A stretch of DNA of 64,000 nt. Source: Phaseolus vulgaris (lineage: Eukaryota; Streptophyta; Magnoliopsida; Fabales; Fabaceae). The notes under the pieces were generated by a model. It was not told where the DNA came from and did no database searches. It saw only the letters and a program-made list of their open reading frames with translations. Below, piece by piece: positions 12,647 to 25,346 of the stretch. The translations under genes and the position numbers were made by a program. How positions within the stretch are numbered: position 1 is the stretch's first letter; the number at the start of each line of letters is the position of its first letter. Where the stretch lies: contig NC_023751.2 of assembly GCF_000499845.2 (NCBI RefSeq), forward strand, positions 28,517,475-28,581,474, given 5' to 3'.

Positions 12647-14270
12647 CTATCTACCAGAAGTTGCTTCACACATTTTGGAATAACAGTATTTTATGAATGA
12701 AGTGATAGACATTTGGTCTAAGTTGTTGGGTTGAACCATAACGGTCAACCAAAAGACCATGGTTGAGGTCATCTGTTGTGAATAAGTAGAAAAATACTAT
12801 ATGATGGTTGAGACACCGACTATAGGAAGAAGAACCTTGTGAAGAAGGTTTTGTCTGGTAACAACTTATATAAAAGCCTTGTTAACATTCTTGTCATCTA
12901 CAAGCTGACCAATGAAGTGAAACTATTGCAACAAATGTGTAACAAGGTTATCTTGCATAATTTTGGCTTGAAGGATGATGTAACAAAGCTTTCCAAGTAC
13001 ATAATTTTTCATGTATCAAGCACCTCCACCAGTAATTGAGAGGCAACACTAGACACAACATCTAGGTGCTCTCGTATAGGAAAAAAAGAATAAGTTAAGG
13101 TCGTTAAGCCTTCTATACTCGAAATAATGTGTCTAATGCATTCTCTCAATTCATACTTCAAGTAATCAATTCAAATAATGATCAAGTAATCAATTCAAAT
13201 AATGATGAGGATGACAACATGCAACTTTTAGTTTTCAAAAGGCATAGAAAAACTTCAAATAACCAAGTGATCACCACAACAATTGAGGTATTTCTTCCTT
13301 AAGGTCAGTTGGATGCACAAATCCACCACCACCTTTGTCATTACAAGTAATTCTTTATATCAAATGAAGATGAAATTCAAATTCTTCTTCAAGAACCCAT
13401 AAAAAAAACTCCATTATTATTCTTTCAACTCTATTTGAATCTTCACACTGAAAATTCTTGATAACATATATAACATATTACTTTATTTTCTTTCTTTATG
13501 GTTGGGATACCCATATACCATTTTTTTGCTGATTAAAAATATATGTAGTTTTTATAACTCCTCTTAAACTCTTTGTACAACCCATCTTTTCTCTATCAAA
13601 CTTTTTTTTTATTTCGTTGTTGTAACTTTTATGATATCCATAATTTATTGTAACATTGGAGAATTGTTTTGATTATTCTCCCATGTTGTTGCTTTTTAGA
13701 CCCCCTCATAATCATGTGTTCTTACTATCATTTTTCAAAGGTCATCTAGTCATAATAAGTATAAATGTCCTATTAAAAAACTTTAGGACAAATCCTAGAC
13801 CCATAGCTAGAGTATTTAAATTTTTTTACCTCTATATAATTTCTCTTGAATATTTAAATACTCTATCCGATTCTATACGTTGCTGCTCTTACATTTTGTC
13901 CCTATTTTTAAGGAGCTGCTTCTTTCTTGTATTATTTAATGATGTGTCCTATCAACTATATTAACAGGAGCGGATAGATGCTACACATATGTAGCAATAC
14001 TTGCACTAAGTATGTTGCAGATAATATAAATTAGATGCATCGGTGTTTGAAATCATTAATTTTATAGGTAGGCCTCAAGATTTTTAATCGAGGGTAAAAT
14101 TGTAAATAAGGCCTAAGAACTACCATATATATCTATTATAATTTATGCAAGAAACTTGATTATGTCCAATCGTGATCAAGAAATTTAACTCCAGAAATCA
14201 ATATGTATAGAGCTTAGAATGTGATAATAGTGTGTAGATGAATTATTTTTTGTGTTGGAGAGAAGTTGAA
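12647..14270. other. non-coding stretch upstream of the TCP gene region
   Basis: Open frames at 12839-13039 and 13656-13964 have no recognisable domain. A short direct repeat occurs near 13155-13205 (AAGTAATCAATTCAAATAAT twice). Nothing else is supported. Confidence 0.4.
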
Positions 14271-14508
14271 AAGGTTAAAAATAGAGAAAAGGAGTTGTTG
14301 GAGTAAGATGGTTAGCAGGGTTTAGGTAGGAAAGTAATAGTGAAGTTTGTTTGGTATATAAATGTTGGATTGAGAAATGGGAGAGCCCTTGTTTTAAGGG
14401 TGGGGGAAATGGGAAAGGCGAATTGAGGAATCCCAAAGTTCCCCAACAAAGGTGCAGAAGAAAAGGCAAAGGGCAAAGGCAAAACGAAATGATTAGTTGA
14501 ATGAGAGG

Positions 14509-14572
14509 GGACCCACCGGATAATCTTTCCTTTCCAGGTCTTTAAATTTTTTGACTTGGGATTGGGACCCAC
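14509..14572 (+). promoter_or_regulatory. pair of class I TCP binding sites upstream of the TCP gene
   Basis: GGACCCAC occurs at 14509-14516 and again at 14565-14572. Both match GGNCCCAC, the published consensus for class I TCP factors. They lie about 504-567 bases upstream of the ATG of a class I TCP gene. The exact matches are seen directly; that they mediate autoregulation or cross-regulation is inference. Confidence 0.5.
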
Positions 14573-14865
14573 CACGCCCTCCATTGTCTTTATGGATTCA
14601 ATGATAAAAAAAGAGCACCTCACGTGGACTCTGAACCAAAGAGCCTGTCCAACCACAATCAAAAGGAAAATTATAAACCATTTTTCCACATTTCAAATTC
14701 CTTCCCATACGTATTCACAACCCAAACAAAAACATTTTATACGCTTATACAATTCAAAAGCTACACACCACAACAAAGCAATTTTCTTTTCGAGCAAAAA
14801 TCATGCTTTTTAAAGCTCACCCATATAATTCCCACTCATTATCTTTGTTGCTTAAAGCTCATGCC

Positions 14866-14879
14866 CTCTCTCTCTCTCT
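14866..14879 (+). promoter_or_regulatory. CT-rich (pyrimidine) tract
   Basis: A CTCTCTCTCTCTCT run lies about 200 bases before the TCP start codon. Such Y-patches and CT stretches are common around plant transcription starts and 5' leaders. No TATA box could be assigned with confidence. Confidence 0.35.
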
Positions 14880-15067
14880 TCCCTTGCTCTAAAAAAGAAA
14901 ACAAAGAAACCTAGACATACACCCCTCCTCCAAATATAGTCCACTGATGAGAAAGACCCACCGCACAGACATTAAACCATAAACTCACTGATCACACTCT
15001 GTTCCATAAAAACAACTACCATACACCACAACACAAAACACAATCAAAAACAACTTTAATCCTTCCC

Positions 15068-15223
15068 ATGCGATCATGGAGGGAGGTGATGATTTCCACC
15101 ACCACCACCATCACCATCACCACCACCACCAACACCGACAAGACTTCCCATTCCAACTCCTCGAGAAGAAAGAAGACCAAGACCCCTCTTCTTGCTCCAC
15201 TTCCTCCCCATACCCTTCCCTAG
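15068..15223 (+). other. overlapping upstream ORF at the TCP start
   Basis: An ATG 8 bases before the main start opens a 51-codon frame in another register, which ends at TAG 15221-15223 inside the TCP coding region. Its ATG has a weak context (C at -3, C at +4), whereas the main ATG has A at -3 and G at +4. Leaky scanning would therefore be expected to favour the TCP start. Whether the uORF is translated is unknown. Confidence 0.4.
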
Positions 15224-16233
15224 CCATCTCAGCCGAACCCTCCACCTCCAACTCAACCCCATCCAACAACAACACCGCCCTCATCCCCACACAATCTGAG
15301 TCCTCCCCCAAAAAGCCACCTCCCAAAAGAACCTCCACCAAAGACCGCCACACCAAAGTCGACGGCCGCGGTCGCCGAATTCGAATGCCTGCTCTCTGCG
15401 CTGCCAGAGTCTTCCAGCTCACGCGGGAGCTTGGACACAAGTCTGACGGCGAGACCATAGAGTGGCTCCTCCAGCAGGCGGAGCCATCTGTCATCGCCGC
15501 CACCGGCACCGGTACCATCCCCGCTAACTTCACATCCCTTAACATATCTCACCGGAGCTCGGGCTCCTCCATATCCGTCCCCTCCCAGCTGCGATCCAAC
15601 TACTTCAATTCAAACTTTTCTCTCCAACCCCGGAGAAGCCTGTTCCTTGAAAACACCAATACTTCCACAACACTCCTCAATTTTCAATCCAACAACCCCA
15701 TCTCCACTTCCATGTTCCAACCCAAGCACGAATTGCGCGATTCATCATCCCTAGACTTGTCCTCGGAGAACAACGAAGAGGGTTTGGGAAGGAAAAGACG
15801 ACCCTTGGAGCAAGACCTATCCTCAACCATGCAACACCAAGTTGGAAGCTATTTGATGCAATCAAGCAGCTCAGGGACAATTCCGGAGAGCCATGCTCAA
15901 ATTCCGGCGAATATATGGATGGTGGCGAATTCCAATAGCCAAGGTGTGAGTGGTGAAGCTCCTTTGTGGACATTCCCCGGTGTGAGTAACAGTGCTTTGT
16001 ATAGAGGAAACATGTCAAGTGGGTTGCATTTCATGAACTTTCCTACCCCTATGGCCCTTTTACCTGGTCAACAATTAGGGTCTTCAGGGATTGGTGGGAA
16101 CATCAACGAAGGGCATTTGAGCATGCTTTCGGGGCTTAATCCTTACCGGACGGTCATCGGCGTTTCGGAATCTCAGGCGAGTGAGTCACACTCACATCAC
16201 GGTGGAAGCGAGGATCGGCACGATGATAATTAA
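15076..16233 (+). CDS. TCP14: class I TCP transcription factor, TCP14-like
   Basis: A nuclear DNA-binding regulator of cell proliferation and growth; class I TCPs bind GGNCCCAC as dimers. The intact single-exon frame encodes 385 residues. Residues 8-18 are an 11-His tract. DFPFQLL (23-29) matches the conserved N-terminal block of TCP14/15-type proteins. The TCP domain runs about 85-143: basic region [15 protein letters not shown] (89-103), then helix-loop-helix with [18 protein letters not shown] and [11 protein letters not shown], with the shorter basic region of class I and the redox-sensitive class I Cys (C108). [14 protein letters not shown] and [24 protein letters not shown] blocks follow, as in TCP14, and the C terminus is His/Ser/Asp-rich. 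An in-frame TAA at 15007-15009 with no ATG before 15076 fixes the start. TCP14-like is a best guess; TCP15/TCP8-type relatives cannot be excluded. Confidence 0.93.
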   Translation: MEGGDDFHHHHHHHHHHHQHRQDFPFQLLEKKEDQDPSSCSTSSPYPSLAISAEPSTSNSTPSNNNTALIPTQSESSPKKPPPKRTSTKDRHTKVDGRGRRIRMPALCAARVFQLTRELGHKSDGETIEWLLQQAEPSVIAATGTGTIPANFTSLNISHRSSGSSISVPSQLRSNYFNSNFSLQPRRSLFLENTNTSTTLLNFQSNNPISTSMFQPKHELRDSSSLDLSSENNEEGLGRKRRPLEQDLSSTMQHQVGSYLMQSSSSGTIPESHAQIPANIWMVANSNSQGVSGEAPLWTFPGVSNSALYRGNMSSGLHFMNFPTPMALLPGQQLGSSGIGGNINEGHLSMLSGLNPYRTVIGVSESQASESHSHHGGSEDRHDDN

Positions 16234-16680
16234 CACAAGAGGATCAAATCCACCAACGTGTTCTTCGATTTCAACATGTGTACTAGTTTGGTGTTTTAAC
16301 ACAACGTGACGTGAGGTTTGGTTGTTATTGCCCTACGAAATTGAGTTTTGTTTATTTTGAAAGGATAATTATTATCATTATTATTATTTTTTTTCCTATT
16401 TCTTTGGTGTGGTTAATATGTTGGAAGAGGTGGATGAATGGATGATGGAAGAGAAGAGGGTTTTTTAGGGTTTGAGAGAGAGAGAGAGAGAGAGATGACA
16501 CTATTGAACAGTTGGATATTATTTGGCTTTATTTCACTACACGATATCTTATCATCATTGTTTGTGCAATTGGCTTTTCTTTTCTTCCTTTTTTTTCCTG
16601 AAAGCCTTTTGATTTGTAATTTTATGCTTTTTATTCTTAGAAGAGAAAGAAAACAACTCACTTTTCCATCATAACTTGGT
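16234..16680 (+). other. probable 3' untranslated region of the TCP gene
   Basis: It follows the TCP stop directly and contains a GA dinucleotide run at 16474-16495 and T-rich stretches. Small frames on both strands here are low-complexity and not supported as genes. The polyadenylation site was not determined. Confidence 0.4.
16474..16495 (+). repeat. (GA)n microsatellite
   Basis: About eleven uninterrupted GA units downstream of the TCP coding region. Confidence 0.85.
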
Positions 16681-18069
16681 AAGTTTAATTAACTTCCTTC
16701 TCAATTAACAACACATTTTGGGGTTTCCGAGCCACTAGTAAAAGGGATGAGAAACAGTTTACGAAAGTGAAAAAGCAAGAGAGGGATAAAATGAAACAGT
16801 GTTAGTGAGTAGTGCAAGAGTGAGGGTAGTGTGAATGTTAAAATTGTAGAATGCTTTTGGATTCTAAATCTTCGCCATGAATGTGGAGGTTTAGAGAATG
16901 GATGATTAAGATTTTTGAGAGATGAATGGTGGGGTCTGCAACACCTTATCAGTTCCAGGTGTTGCCTCCATGGTGGGATCCACCTCCTGCTTAATGTACA
17001 ATATCACTCACTAACAGCTCGATATTCCCCAATTTCTTTTACCAACAATATTAATCATATAAAAAATTACTATAATAATTTCTACATACTTACTTAATTA
17101 TTCATTTTATTATATATACAAAGACTCTCTTTTCTCTTTTATAATACTTTTTCTTCTGTGTAAAACATTTTTACTCACTAAATATTTCTTCATTTTTTTG
17201 CATTTATAACAATTAAGTTTCTCCATCTTACTTTTATCTCTGACATTTAAAAAATTACTTTATGTGATAGACTACAATATTTGGAGTATATGATTTAAAA
17301 GGTACTTTTATTTTAAAATAAATAACAAATGAAATGTCTTCTCATGTTAAAAAAAGTATAATGACTTAAGTATATATTAAATAGAATTAAAGTAGAACCT
17401 AATTATAACAAAAGAAAACGAAAATTGAAGTATAAAAAAAAATCAAATTGCATAATCGCAAACAAACTTTTCCCAAAGGCAATTGAGCGTATAAATTTAG
17501 AACAAACTCATTTTTCTATTTCTTTCTTTAAGTTATTTTTGTTCGTTCCTTTTGATGGAGCAGTTGCTGGCATCAGAGTCTTAATTAATGATCCTCTGAG
17601 ATATGGCCCACCACTCCATCAATGAGGACCGTCCATTTGGCGGGCCATTCTTTCGATCGCCGCATTGAATGATTGGGTATGTGTCCACCAAATCGTTCTT
17701 TTTCAAATAGCATCATCTTTTGATTTAATCTGACTTTAAAATTATTTCTGTTTACTTTAGAAGTGACACCGGAATTATTTTTGGAGATTTAATTCTAAAG
17801 TTACTAAATTATATTAAAGTAAACTTGTAAAGAAGGTTTCCAGTCACTTCTAAAATTATAATTCTAGAATAAAGTTTAATACACTATAGAGTTATAATTC
17901 CATAAAGATTAATATCATATTCATTTTTATTTAAGTAAAAGTAGTTTAAAGTGACAATTATAAAAAATAAATAATTCCAGGAAAAAAGGAAAGATATACA
18001 AAGAGAAAGTGTGAAAAATAAAAATAATTACATGCAGAATTAGTGTTGTATGGTCGTTATTTGTTATTT
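16681..18069. other. intergenic DNA downstream of TCP
   Basis: Mostly AT-rich. A less AT-rich patch at about 17560-17690 includes GGCCCACC and GGCGGGCC words but no open frame with a known domain. Confidence 0.4.
16938..16965. other. short hairpin-capable inverted repeat
   Basis: GCAACACCT (16938-16946) and AGGTGTTGC (16957-16965) are perfect complements around a 10-base loop. GGTGGG words lie on both sides. The stem is too short for a typical microRNA precursor, so its function is unknown. Confidence 0.4.
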
Positions 18070-18330
18070 ATTATATATACTATAAAAAAATTATTAAACA
18101 AAAATTAAAGATAAAAATAATTAATTATTATGGATTAAATTAGTTAATAAATAAATAATTTATAAATTTTATTAATAATGAAAATTATTTTAAATATCAA
18201 TAATTTTGTTAGTCTTTAAAATAATATATAATTTAATTAATATGTAACTATTTTTTTTCTTTAAAATTAATTTTTTATAGTAATAGTAATGATATAAATA
18301 TTCATCCATATATCTAATTGACACTATTTC
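18070..18330. repeat. AT-rich dispersed repeat, copy 1
   Basis: Strings of AATTAATTATTA, ATTTTATTAATAATG and AAATTATTTTAAATATCAATAATTTT resemble blocks near 25380-25610 and 57920-58300. Together they look like a dispersed AT-rich MITE-like family. Ends and target duplications could not be defined by eye. Confidence 0.35.
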
Positions 18331-20743
18331 ACTCTTTAATCTAGTTATTTTAATTTTAGATATATGAATGGGAAAAAGAAGTGAGATTGGAAAGAAAACG
18401 AAGAAAATAAATATGGTAAGGGCAAGTTTGATGGTACTCTTTTTCTTAGATAAAAATTCGTATACATTTTGGTGATATTCGATGAGTATATAATAGTATA
18501 TCAATAATTCAGTACAAAAGGACATAAATTTCTTTATCTTCTACGCCAAATAAAAAATAAAGAAACTATATTCATTAGATTTTAAAATAGAATATCAGAT
18601 AAATTGAAAATGGTTTAGTAACTTAAGACAAACCGAGAACCAGGTATATTTATTATTTTCTTTTATCCAATTTTAAAAAATCAAATATTAATGAAATTAA
18701 CTATCAATTTTTAGCAACTCATTTTCTGTACAACTTATTATTTTCTAATTAAAAATATTATTAAAATAACGTATTTTATATGTTAATGTTAGTATTTTAG
18801 AGGGTAGACTAGTTTTCTATTTAAAGAAACGAATAAACGGCTTACTTTTGTTTTAATTTAATTTTCCTACACTGAAAATATATTTGATACCTAATCCATT
18901 ATAATTTACTTTATGTATAATTTTAGAGTAACCTTATCACAAAACCAACAATTTTTTATGTTTTCCTTCATATTCGTAGAAAACCAAAGTTATATAATAA
19001 ATAACAATTTTTAAATGCTTTATTATCTTCTACAATAAACGATAAAGGGATCTCCGTGACTTCGGGAGTGAGATGGCACAACGAAAAGAGTGAGGAGGAA
19101 TTATATATGTACAATTACTTTTTTAAAATTCTTTATCAATTGAAGAAAGAAACATAAAAAAGAATATCCACTCAGTGTAAAGAAAAGTAAAATTATATCA
19201 TCTTATCATTTATAAATTGTCATATGATAAAATATTAATATTAATATTAATATTATTATTATTATTATTAATAGTACTTATTTTAAACTATTAAATAGTT
19301 TAAAGTATAAAAATGGTTTACATTACTATCTATCTATATATGAAATTTAAAATCTGAAAAGATAAGATAAAAAATGATTTCCAGAATAGATGAGATGAAA
19401 AATAAGATGCTTTAGAATCTAATAATTTCCTTTCTCACTAAATAAGCAGCATGAAATTAGAAAGATTAAAAGAGAAACCCTGAAAAAGCAGGTTCAGGAT
19501 ATTCACCAGTACAGTTTGTGTTGTGCACATAGGATTCGGGTTTAGCTTTATTTACGAAGATCATGTGAATAAGAAGAGATTAAAGGCAGCACGAAAATAA
19601 TGTGTTTATATTATAATTTTGTTAGTTGATGAGAATGGTGAATGGAAGAAGGTACCTTGGTGATGTTCCAATTATGGGCACTTGAACAGTAAAGAGATAA
19701 AGACAGTGCTTTAAGATGGCTCCCACCTAAGGCTAGCTAGAGCTGTAAAAGGCGAATCAGGGAACAACAATTGAAGTTGCTAACGTACGTGTCTACTTTC
19801 TCGTATTGCCACTTAATGCATGACTGCTTCGGTGTTTCGAACTAAAGTAGTTTTTTTTTAGATAATCTGCGTTTTACTTATGTTCTTATCAGATACTACA
19901 GAGACTTATGGAATCATGATAATTAGGAGCAGACACCAAAGAAAATACGACAGAAAATAATGTCTTGCTTCGTTGGTGCAACGTACTGCAGGAAGTGATA
20001 AAAAAATGGTGTAGCGTACCAAGAATAATCTGAAGATGTAGATGTTGTTTGGAAAATATAGTGTTATTGCATGCAGTTACAGAGGTTCAACATTCCATTG
20101 TTAAGTTCCAATCGTTATAGGATGGTAGATGGGTCCTTTCTTCTGGAATTTTTAAGTTTGTACGCAGTACAGAGCAGGGCAACAGACAAGTCCCTTACAC
20201 ACATATACATATACATATATATATATAATGTTTAGTAAAATATGGGATGTTTGTATATGTCATCACCTAAAAATATATATTGATTATGTTATTAATGTAT
20301 CTAGTGAAATTTGAAATATTGTTTAAATTTTTTGAATATGTGTACACCAACTGCATCAATGGTATGATTATATACTAAACTATTATGTAACTTTTGAAGA
20401 GAGGAAGAAAGAAAAAGTATGAGATAATTGAAAAGCATATAAAATATATGAAAGTATTTTTTTTAATATGTTTAATAGAAGAGAATACATCTTTTTAACA
20501 TAATGTTTTTTTTAAAAAAAAAAATAATGATAAAATATTTTATCATTTTTTTAAACATCAAATTTCTAACAATTTCAAAATAGAATAATATTTTAATTTT
20601 AAAATGTGCCACACTGTTTTAAGAAACCACGGTACACGTGAATGAGAGGGCTATAAATTATACATACATGTGTCTTGACATTAATATTATATTTTCCTTA
20701 AAATAATTTATGAACAATTTTGTGATATAGTTTAAATTCCAAA
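18331..20743. other. AT-rich intergenic DNA
   Basis: No gene recognised. The segment 19470-20200 is less AT-rich and may be transcribed or a relic, but it has no frame with a known domain. Confidence 0.4.
19231..19272 (+). repeat. AATATT/ATT microsatellite
   Basis: A run of TTAATA units passes into ATT units, ending near 19272. Confidence 0.8.
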
Positions 20744-23700
20744 AAGAATGTGTGAGTATTGTATATAGGAGCAATTCCTCAATTGTCTTCTTAGATGCTA
20801 TTTCATGTTTCATATCTAGTTAATTTGATTCTAATTCCATAAATTCATCAAATGTTTACATTTTTATAAATTCTCTATTACCTTTTTCTATAATAAGAAA
20901 TATTAAAAAGTGTTTTCGTGATTTTTTTTCTATCTTATTTTTGTTTTGTTTTCACAGCCTTCTGATATCAAAATAATATTTAGATTTCATTTTTTTTTCT
21001 TTGCAACCTTTGTTTTTTTTTCAATAGATTTAGAGAAGTTTTTAATGGATTTTTTTACTATATCGACAATAAATCAGTGATTAAACTACATTAATTTTAA
21101 CATTTTTATGATAAATTCTTTAAAATTCATCATTTTTTTTTTATGAAAAATGATATAGAGTAACAATATATTTGGTGTATCTTTCTTTTCGAAGTAACAC
21201 AAAAACAAAATTAAATGTTGATTTCTTGTCTTAAGTCAATTTTGTCTTTTTTTTTCTTTTATTTTGGGTGTTCTTTTAAAAGTGCACATTCTTATCAAAT
21301 TTGATAGAATGTTTATAATTATTTTCACTAAACAAACTTCTTCGTGCAACAATTACAAATTGAGTTTAGATTTACTATTCTTGAAGATAAATCAATGAAA
21401 AAATGATTTTTTTTTTTCATATTAAAGCTTTTGTAGAAGCGTTGGCTTTGTTGGTCAATCTGTCATTCCTTGCGAACATCTTAATGTCATTATCGAGCTA
21501 TTGCCTATTTGGTAAAATCCTACTATTGAGCTTATTGAAAACAACTTTGATAATCTTCTATTGAAAAGATAAAGGGCTTCCCCTTATGCATGCAACACGT
21601 TTGAAGAATTTTTTCCAAAAGATAATTCTCTCAATTTGTCGCAATTCCAAGAATTGAACCCTAATCTCAATTTTAATTCCCCTTTAGTTCATTTAACATA
21701 CTCATCCCAACATTCTCAACAATACATCTTGACTAGTGATTCGAATAATCCTTAGAATGGTTCTTGTAGTGATTTTTCTTGTTGTGAACATTAGTCATGT
21801 CCATGATGGTGAGTTGTCTCACATTCAATGTGAAGTTTACGACTTCACCCTACTATTATATATAAGTTTGATTAACATTATATTCTTCTTTCACATTTGT
21901 TCTATCTAGATTCAATTCCTCAACATTTATAATCGTAATAATCGTAATATCACTTTATTTTGAATCAAATTCTTCATCATTAATCTAATATAAACCTTTT
22001 AATAAGTTATTTTGGATATTCTACATTTGTTGATGAACAGATGTAGATGCCACAAATATAGAAAGTGGAGAAAATTCAACATTAGTTAATAATTAATGTA
22101 CAATGTTAGTTTCAACATTAATTGTAGAGCATAGCTATTAGAGAAAAAATCCAACAACCTCATGGTTTTGATTAAGTGTTTATCATAACAAAGTGAGAAA
22201 CACAAAGAAGCTTAGTTTGAAAGACGCTGAATTATGAAAACGAGCATATCATATAAGACTAAGTGTTTCATTTGACAAACGATACAACACCTTGCAAAAA
22301 AAAAATTGTTTAAGTGAAATATTGAATAAATGATAAGTGCAATAGACTTTAAGGTTACATTGTACCTAACAAAAACATTCTTCAGACTTATTATTGTGTT
22401 GTAGGGAATGTCTTTATCTTCTATCTACCCAAATGATCTGCACAAAGCATAAATGTACATCAAGATCACTTGGGCTTCAAGCTAAAGTTGTTTTCTATCA
22501 ACAACCATCTTGACATGAGCTGATGTCAGCTCTTGTCCAACTATCTTCCTTGTATGGTCAAACTTTTACTTCATTTTGAGTAAAAACCTATATGACCTAG
22601 CCCTGGTAAGTATTGTCAACTATTGGGATGTTGCTAAAAAATAAGATTGATATTTAATGTTGCATGGCTACGTTCACGCTTGACAAAGGGAAGTAGATGA
22701 AGCTATTTAGTTAAAAAGCTCTTAATGACTAGAAAAGGATTAGTAATGACTTTTTTTTCATGTTCTCTATAAAGTCATCATTTGAAGAAAAAGAAAAAAA
22801 AAGTGATGGATTGCTAAGTGTCAAAACATTGCCAAAATCTTTTTACAACCTTAAAAGCTTTATAGAAAAACATTATTATGTTCATATAAAAAACTAGAAA
22901 ACAATGCATATATTTATGTACGTTATAAGACGCTCTCTAGTGAGCAAACTCTTGTGATCGTTATGATCACATCTTTATACAAACTTTGTTTATTTAGTCA
23001 GAAATGATTGTGTTCCAAAAAATACTTGGTGTTTAATAATTATATAATATATAGATATGTGTCCACGTGTCATACATTATAGAGATTATACGTATCTATG
23101 TGCCTATGTCGTATTAGTGTCTGTGTCAATGTCTGTTCTACATAGGTGACTATGTTTCAAACAATATTGGGATTTTAGCGAAGAGTGATTATGTTCCAAA
23201 TAATACCCAATTTATAGCTTGCAGGAATAGTCTGCATAGTGAAACTCAATCTGAGAATTGGATATAGTCTACATTATTAAACAAGTTCACTTTCCCTTAT
23301 CCTTAATAAGGATAAACATGTTTAACCATTTATAAACTAATCTTAAGAAAAGATTTTTGTCAAAACATTTGTTAAAAAAAAATATTGTCAGACTACTTGG
23401 TATTAAACAATATAATGTGAAAATTTCAAAAAAATTTAAAACACAATTTAATTCTGCCTTGTTATATTTTGACTAGATTTTTACAATAACCAATATACAA
23501 TGTATCACTTTGTTATGTATATATTTGTTTTATTTTATTTTTTTTGTTTGAGAGAAGGTGTTATATGCCTTGAACAAACCATTTTCTTATGCTAGATTTC
23601 TTTTATTGAGAGAAAGACAAACTCAAAAAACTCAAAGTTGTTGAGTCTCCTCCTCTTAAAGCTCAACTACATTGAATGTGTGTGTAAGTATTGCATATAA

Positions 23701-23900
23701 TAAAAGTAGTTTCTCAACTGTCTCCTTAGATGTTATTTTCTTTTTAAAATTAATTTCTAGTTCTATTAGTTAGTTAGTTCGATGGGAGTTGTATGTTGAT
23801 CTCTAAAACTTTTTTTATTGTATTTTTTTCTAATAAAAACTACCAATACCAAGAAGTGTTTCAGAAAGTTTTTTCTTCATTCTTCTTTACCCTTCCTTTA
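20744..23900 (+). mobile_element. possible degraded LTR element bounded by similar direct repeats
   Basis: Two related segments, about 20744-20850 and 23674-23780, share the pattern GTGTGAGTATTG/GTAAGTATTGC..AT, then TTCTCAA[C/T]TGTC and CTTAGATG[C/T]TATTT, in the same orientation about 2.9 kb apart. This resembles the R/U5 part of small copia LTRs. No coding domain was recognised between them, so they may be LTRs of a non-autonomous or heavily decayed element. Confidence 0.35.
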
Positions 23901-24992
23901 AAATATTGAATACATGAATTAATACATTTAACTTTTAAAAAATTATAGGAAATTACTTTAAGAAAGATATTTTCATATTTTTTCATCTTTTAATTTATTG
24001 AATTATTTTCAATTAATCTAATTTTTTGTACAAAACTAAATGAGAAAAAGTGAAAAAAATATATATTGTGAATTCATATTTTGCATTTAATCGTATTTGG
24101 ATAAAGAAATAGTTTGAAAAATAAAACAAAAAAGTAGAAGTTGTTAGTACCAATACTGATACAACATATACATTAATTGGGTTGGAATTAGTAATGAAGC
24201 TTTAAATTTGGTTACAGGAGGCCCCATCACCATTTTGACATTTATACAACAATAAATGGCTTAGGTGATGCATTAGCTTAGCACCACATAAAGTAACGTC
24301 GGCACATCAAATTTGAGGATATTTTTATATTATTTAGAGAAATTTTCATAGAAAATATATGCACACTCGTAACACATTGTATTTGAATTACTTTTCTTTT
24401 CTGTTTAAAATTTGAAAAAAAACGCATTAATTTTTTATAAAAATATTTCTTTAACAATAACATAAATTATATATATATATATGAATTTCATTTTTGAAAA
24501 TTTTTTATGTGTAAATACAATTATAAATATTTATTTTTACAAGCATTTAAATTATATTTATTTTGATGATATTAAAAGTCTCACATAGCTCACCATTCGA
24601 TATTAGATCATTTATATATTTTTTATTTAAGTTTATCTCTATTAGTCAATAAAAACATTTTTTAAAGATAACAATTTGACTGAAAAATCTATTTTTAAAA
24701 TTGAGAATACTTAGAATGTAACGGTTGACCTTACTCATATTATCTTAATAAATTTGAAGTTATAACATTTTTAAAATTCTATATCACATAGGAACATAGA
24801 TCAAATGTAACTTATAAATACTCATCTCTTAATTCCCTTCTACCTATGTGTCTTTTATAGATAAAATTATAAAAATATCACTTAACTTTAAAAAAGACAA
24901 TATTTCATATGCATGACTTTAATAATATTATCTTTAAAAAAATATGTAAAAAATAGTAGAAGAGAATTAAAAATATATAATTACTCTTTCCG

Positions 24993-25105
24993 TTCAATCC
25001 TCAATTGAAGATTTATTTTGTTATTATATCTCTCTAATATTTATTACCATTCAATTCTCAATTAAAGATTTATTTTGTTATTATAACTCTCTAAAATTTA
25101 TTATA
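24993..25105 (+). repeat. 57-bp tandem duplication
   Basis: A unit starting TTCAATCCTCAATTGAAG at 24993 recurs at 25050 as TTCAATTCTCAATTAAAG. Both continue with GATTTATTTTGTTATTATA and then CTCTCTAA. Confidence 0.75.
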
Positions 25106-25114
25106 TATATTGTG

Positions 25115-25346
25115 AACCCTTACACCTTTATACTATTAGAAAATATTTAAATAAAAAATAATTTTAAAAACAAAAATAATTAACTAAAATATTGATTAAA
25201 TACTAAAAAAGAAGTATTGATATCGAAGTGAAACCTTACACCTTTATACTATTAAAAAATATTTAAATAAAAAATAATTTTGAAAAACAAAAAATAATTA
25301 GCTAAAATATTGATTAAATACTAAAACAAATTATTGATATCAAAGT
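25115..25346 (+). repeat. 116-bp tandem duplication
   Basis: The segment starting AACCCTTACACCTTTATACT at 25115 is repeated from 25231 with few changes. Each copy ends with TATTGATATC[G/A]AAG. The high similarity in AT-rich DNA suggests a fairly recent duplication. Confidence 0.8.

Noticed and set aside
15074..15552. Three minus-strand frames overlapping the TCP gene (62, 142 and 99 codons)
   Set aside because: They lie antisense to a clearly conserved TCP coding region and mirror its GC-rich codons. None has a recognised domain.
19640..19780. Possible microRNA precursor in a less AT-rich patch
   Set aside because: I found no long foldback and no match to a mature plant microRNA that I know.
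21763..21780. TTCTTGTAGTG near 21763 as the right end of a CACTA element
   Set aside because: No subterminal repeats or matching left end nearby, so a chance match is likely.
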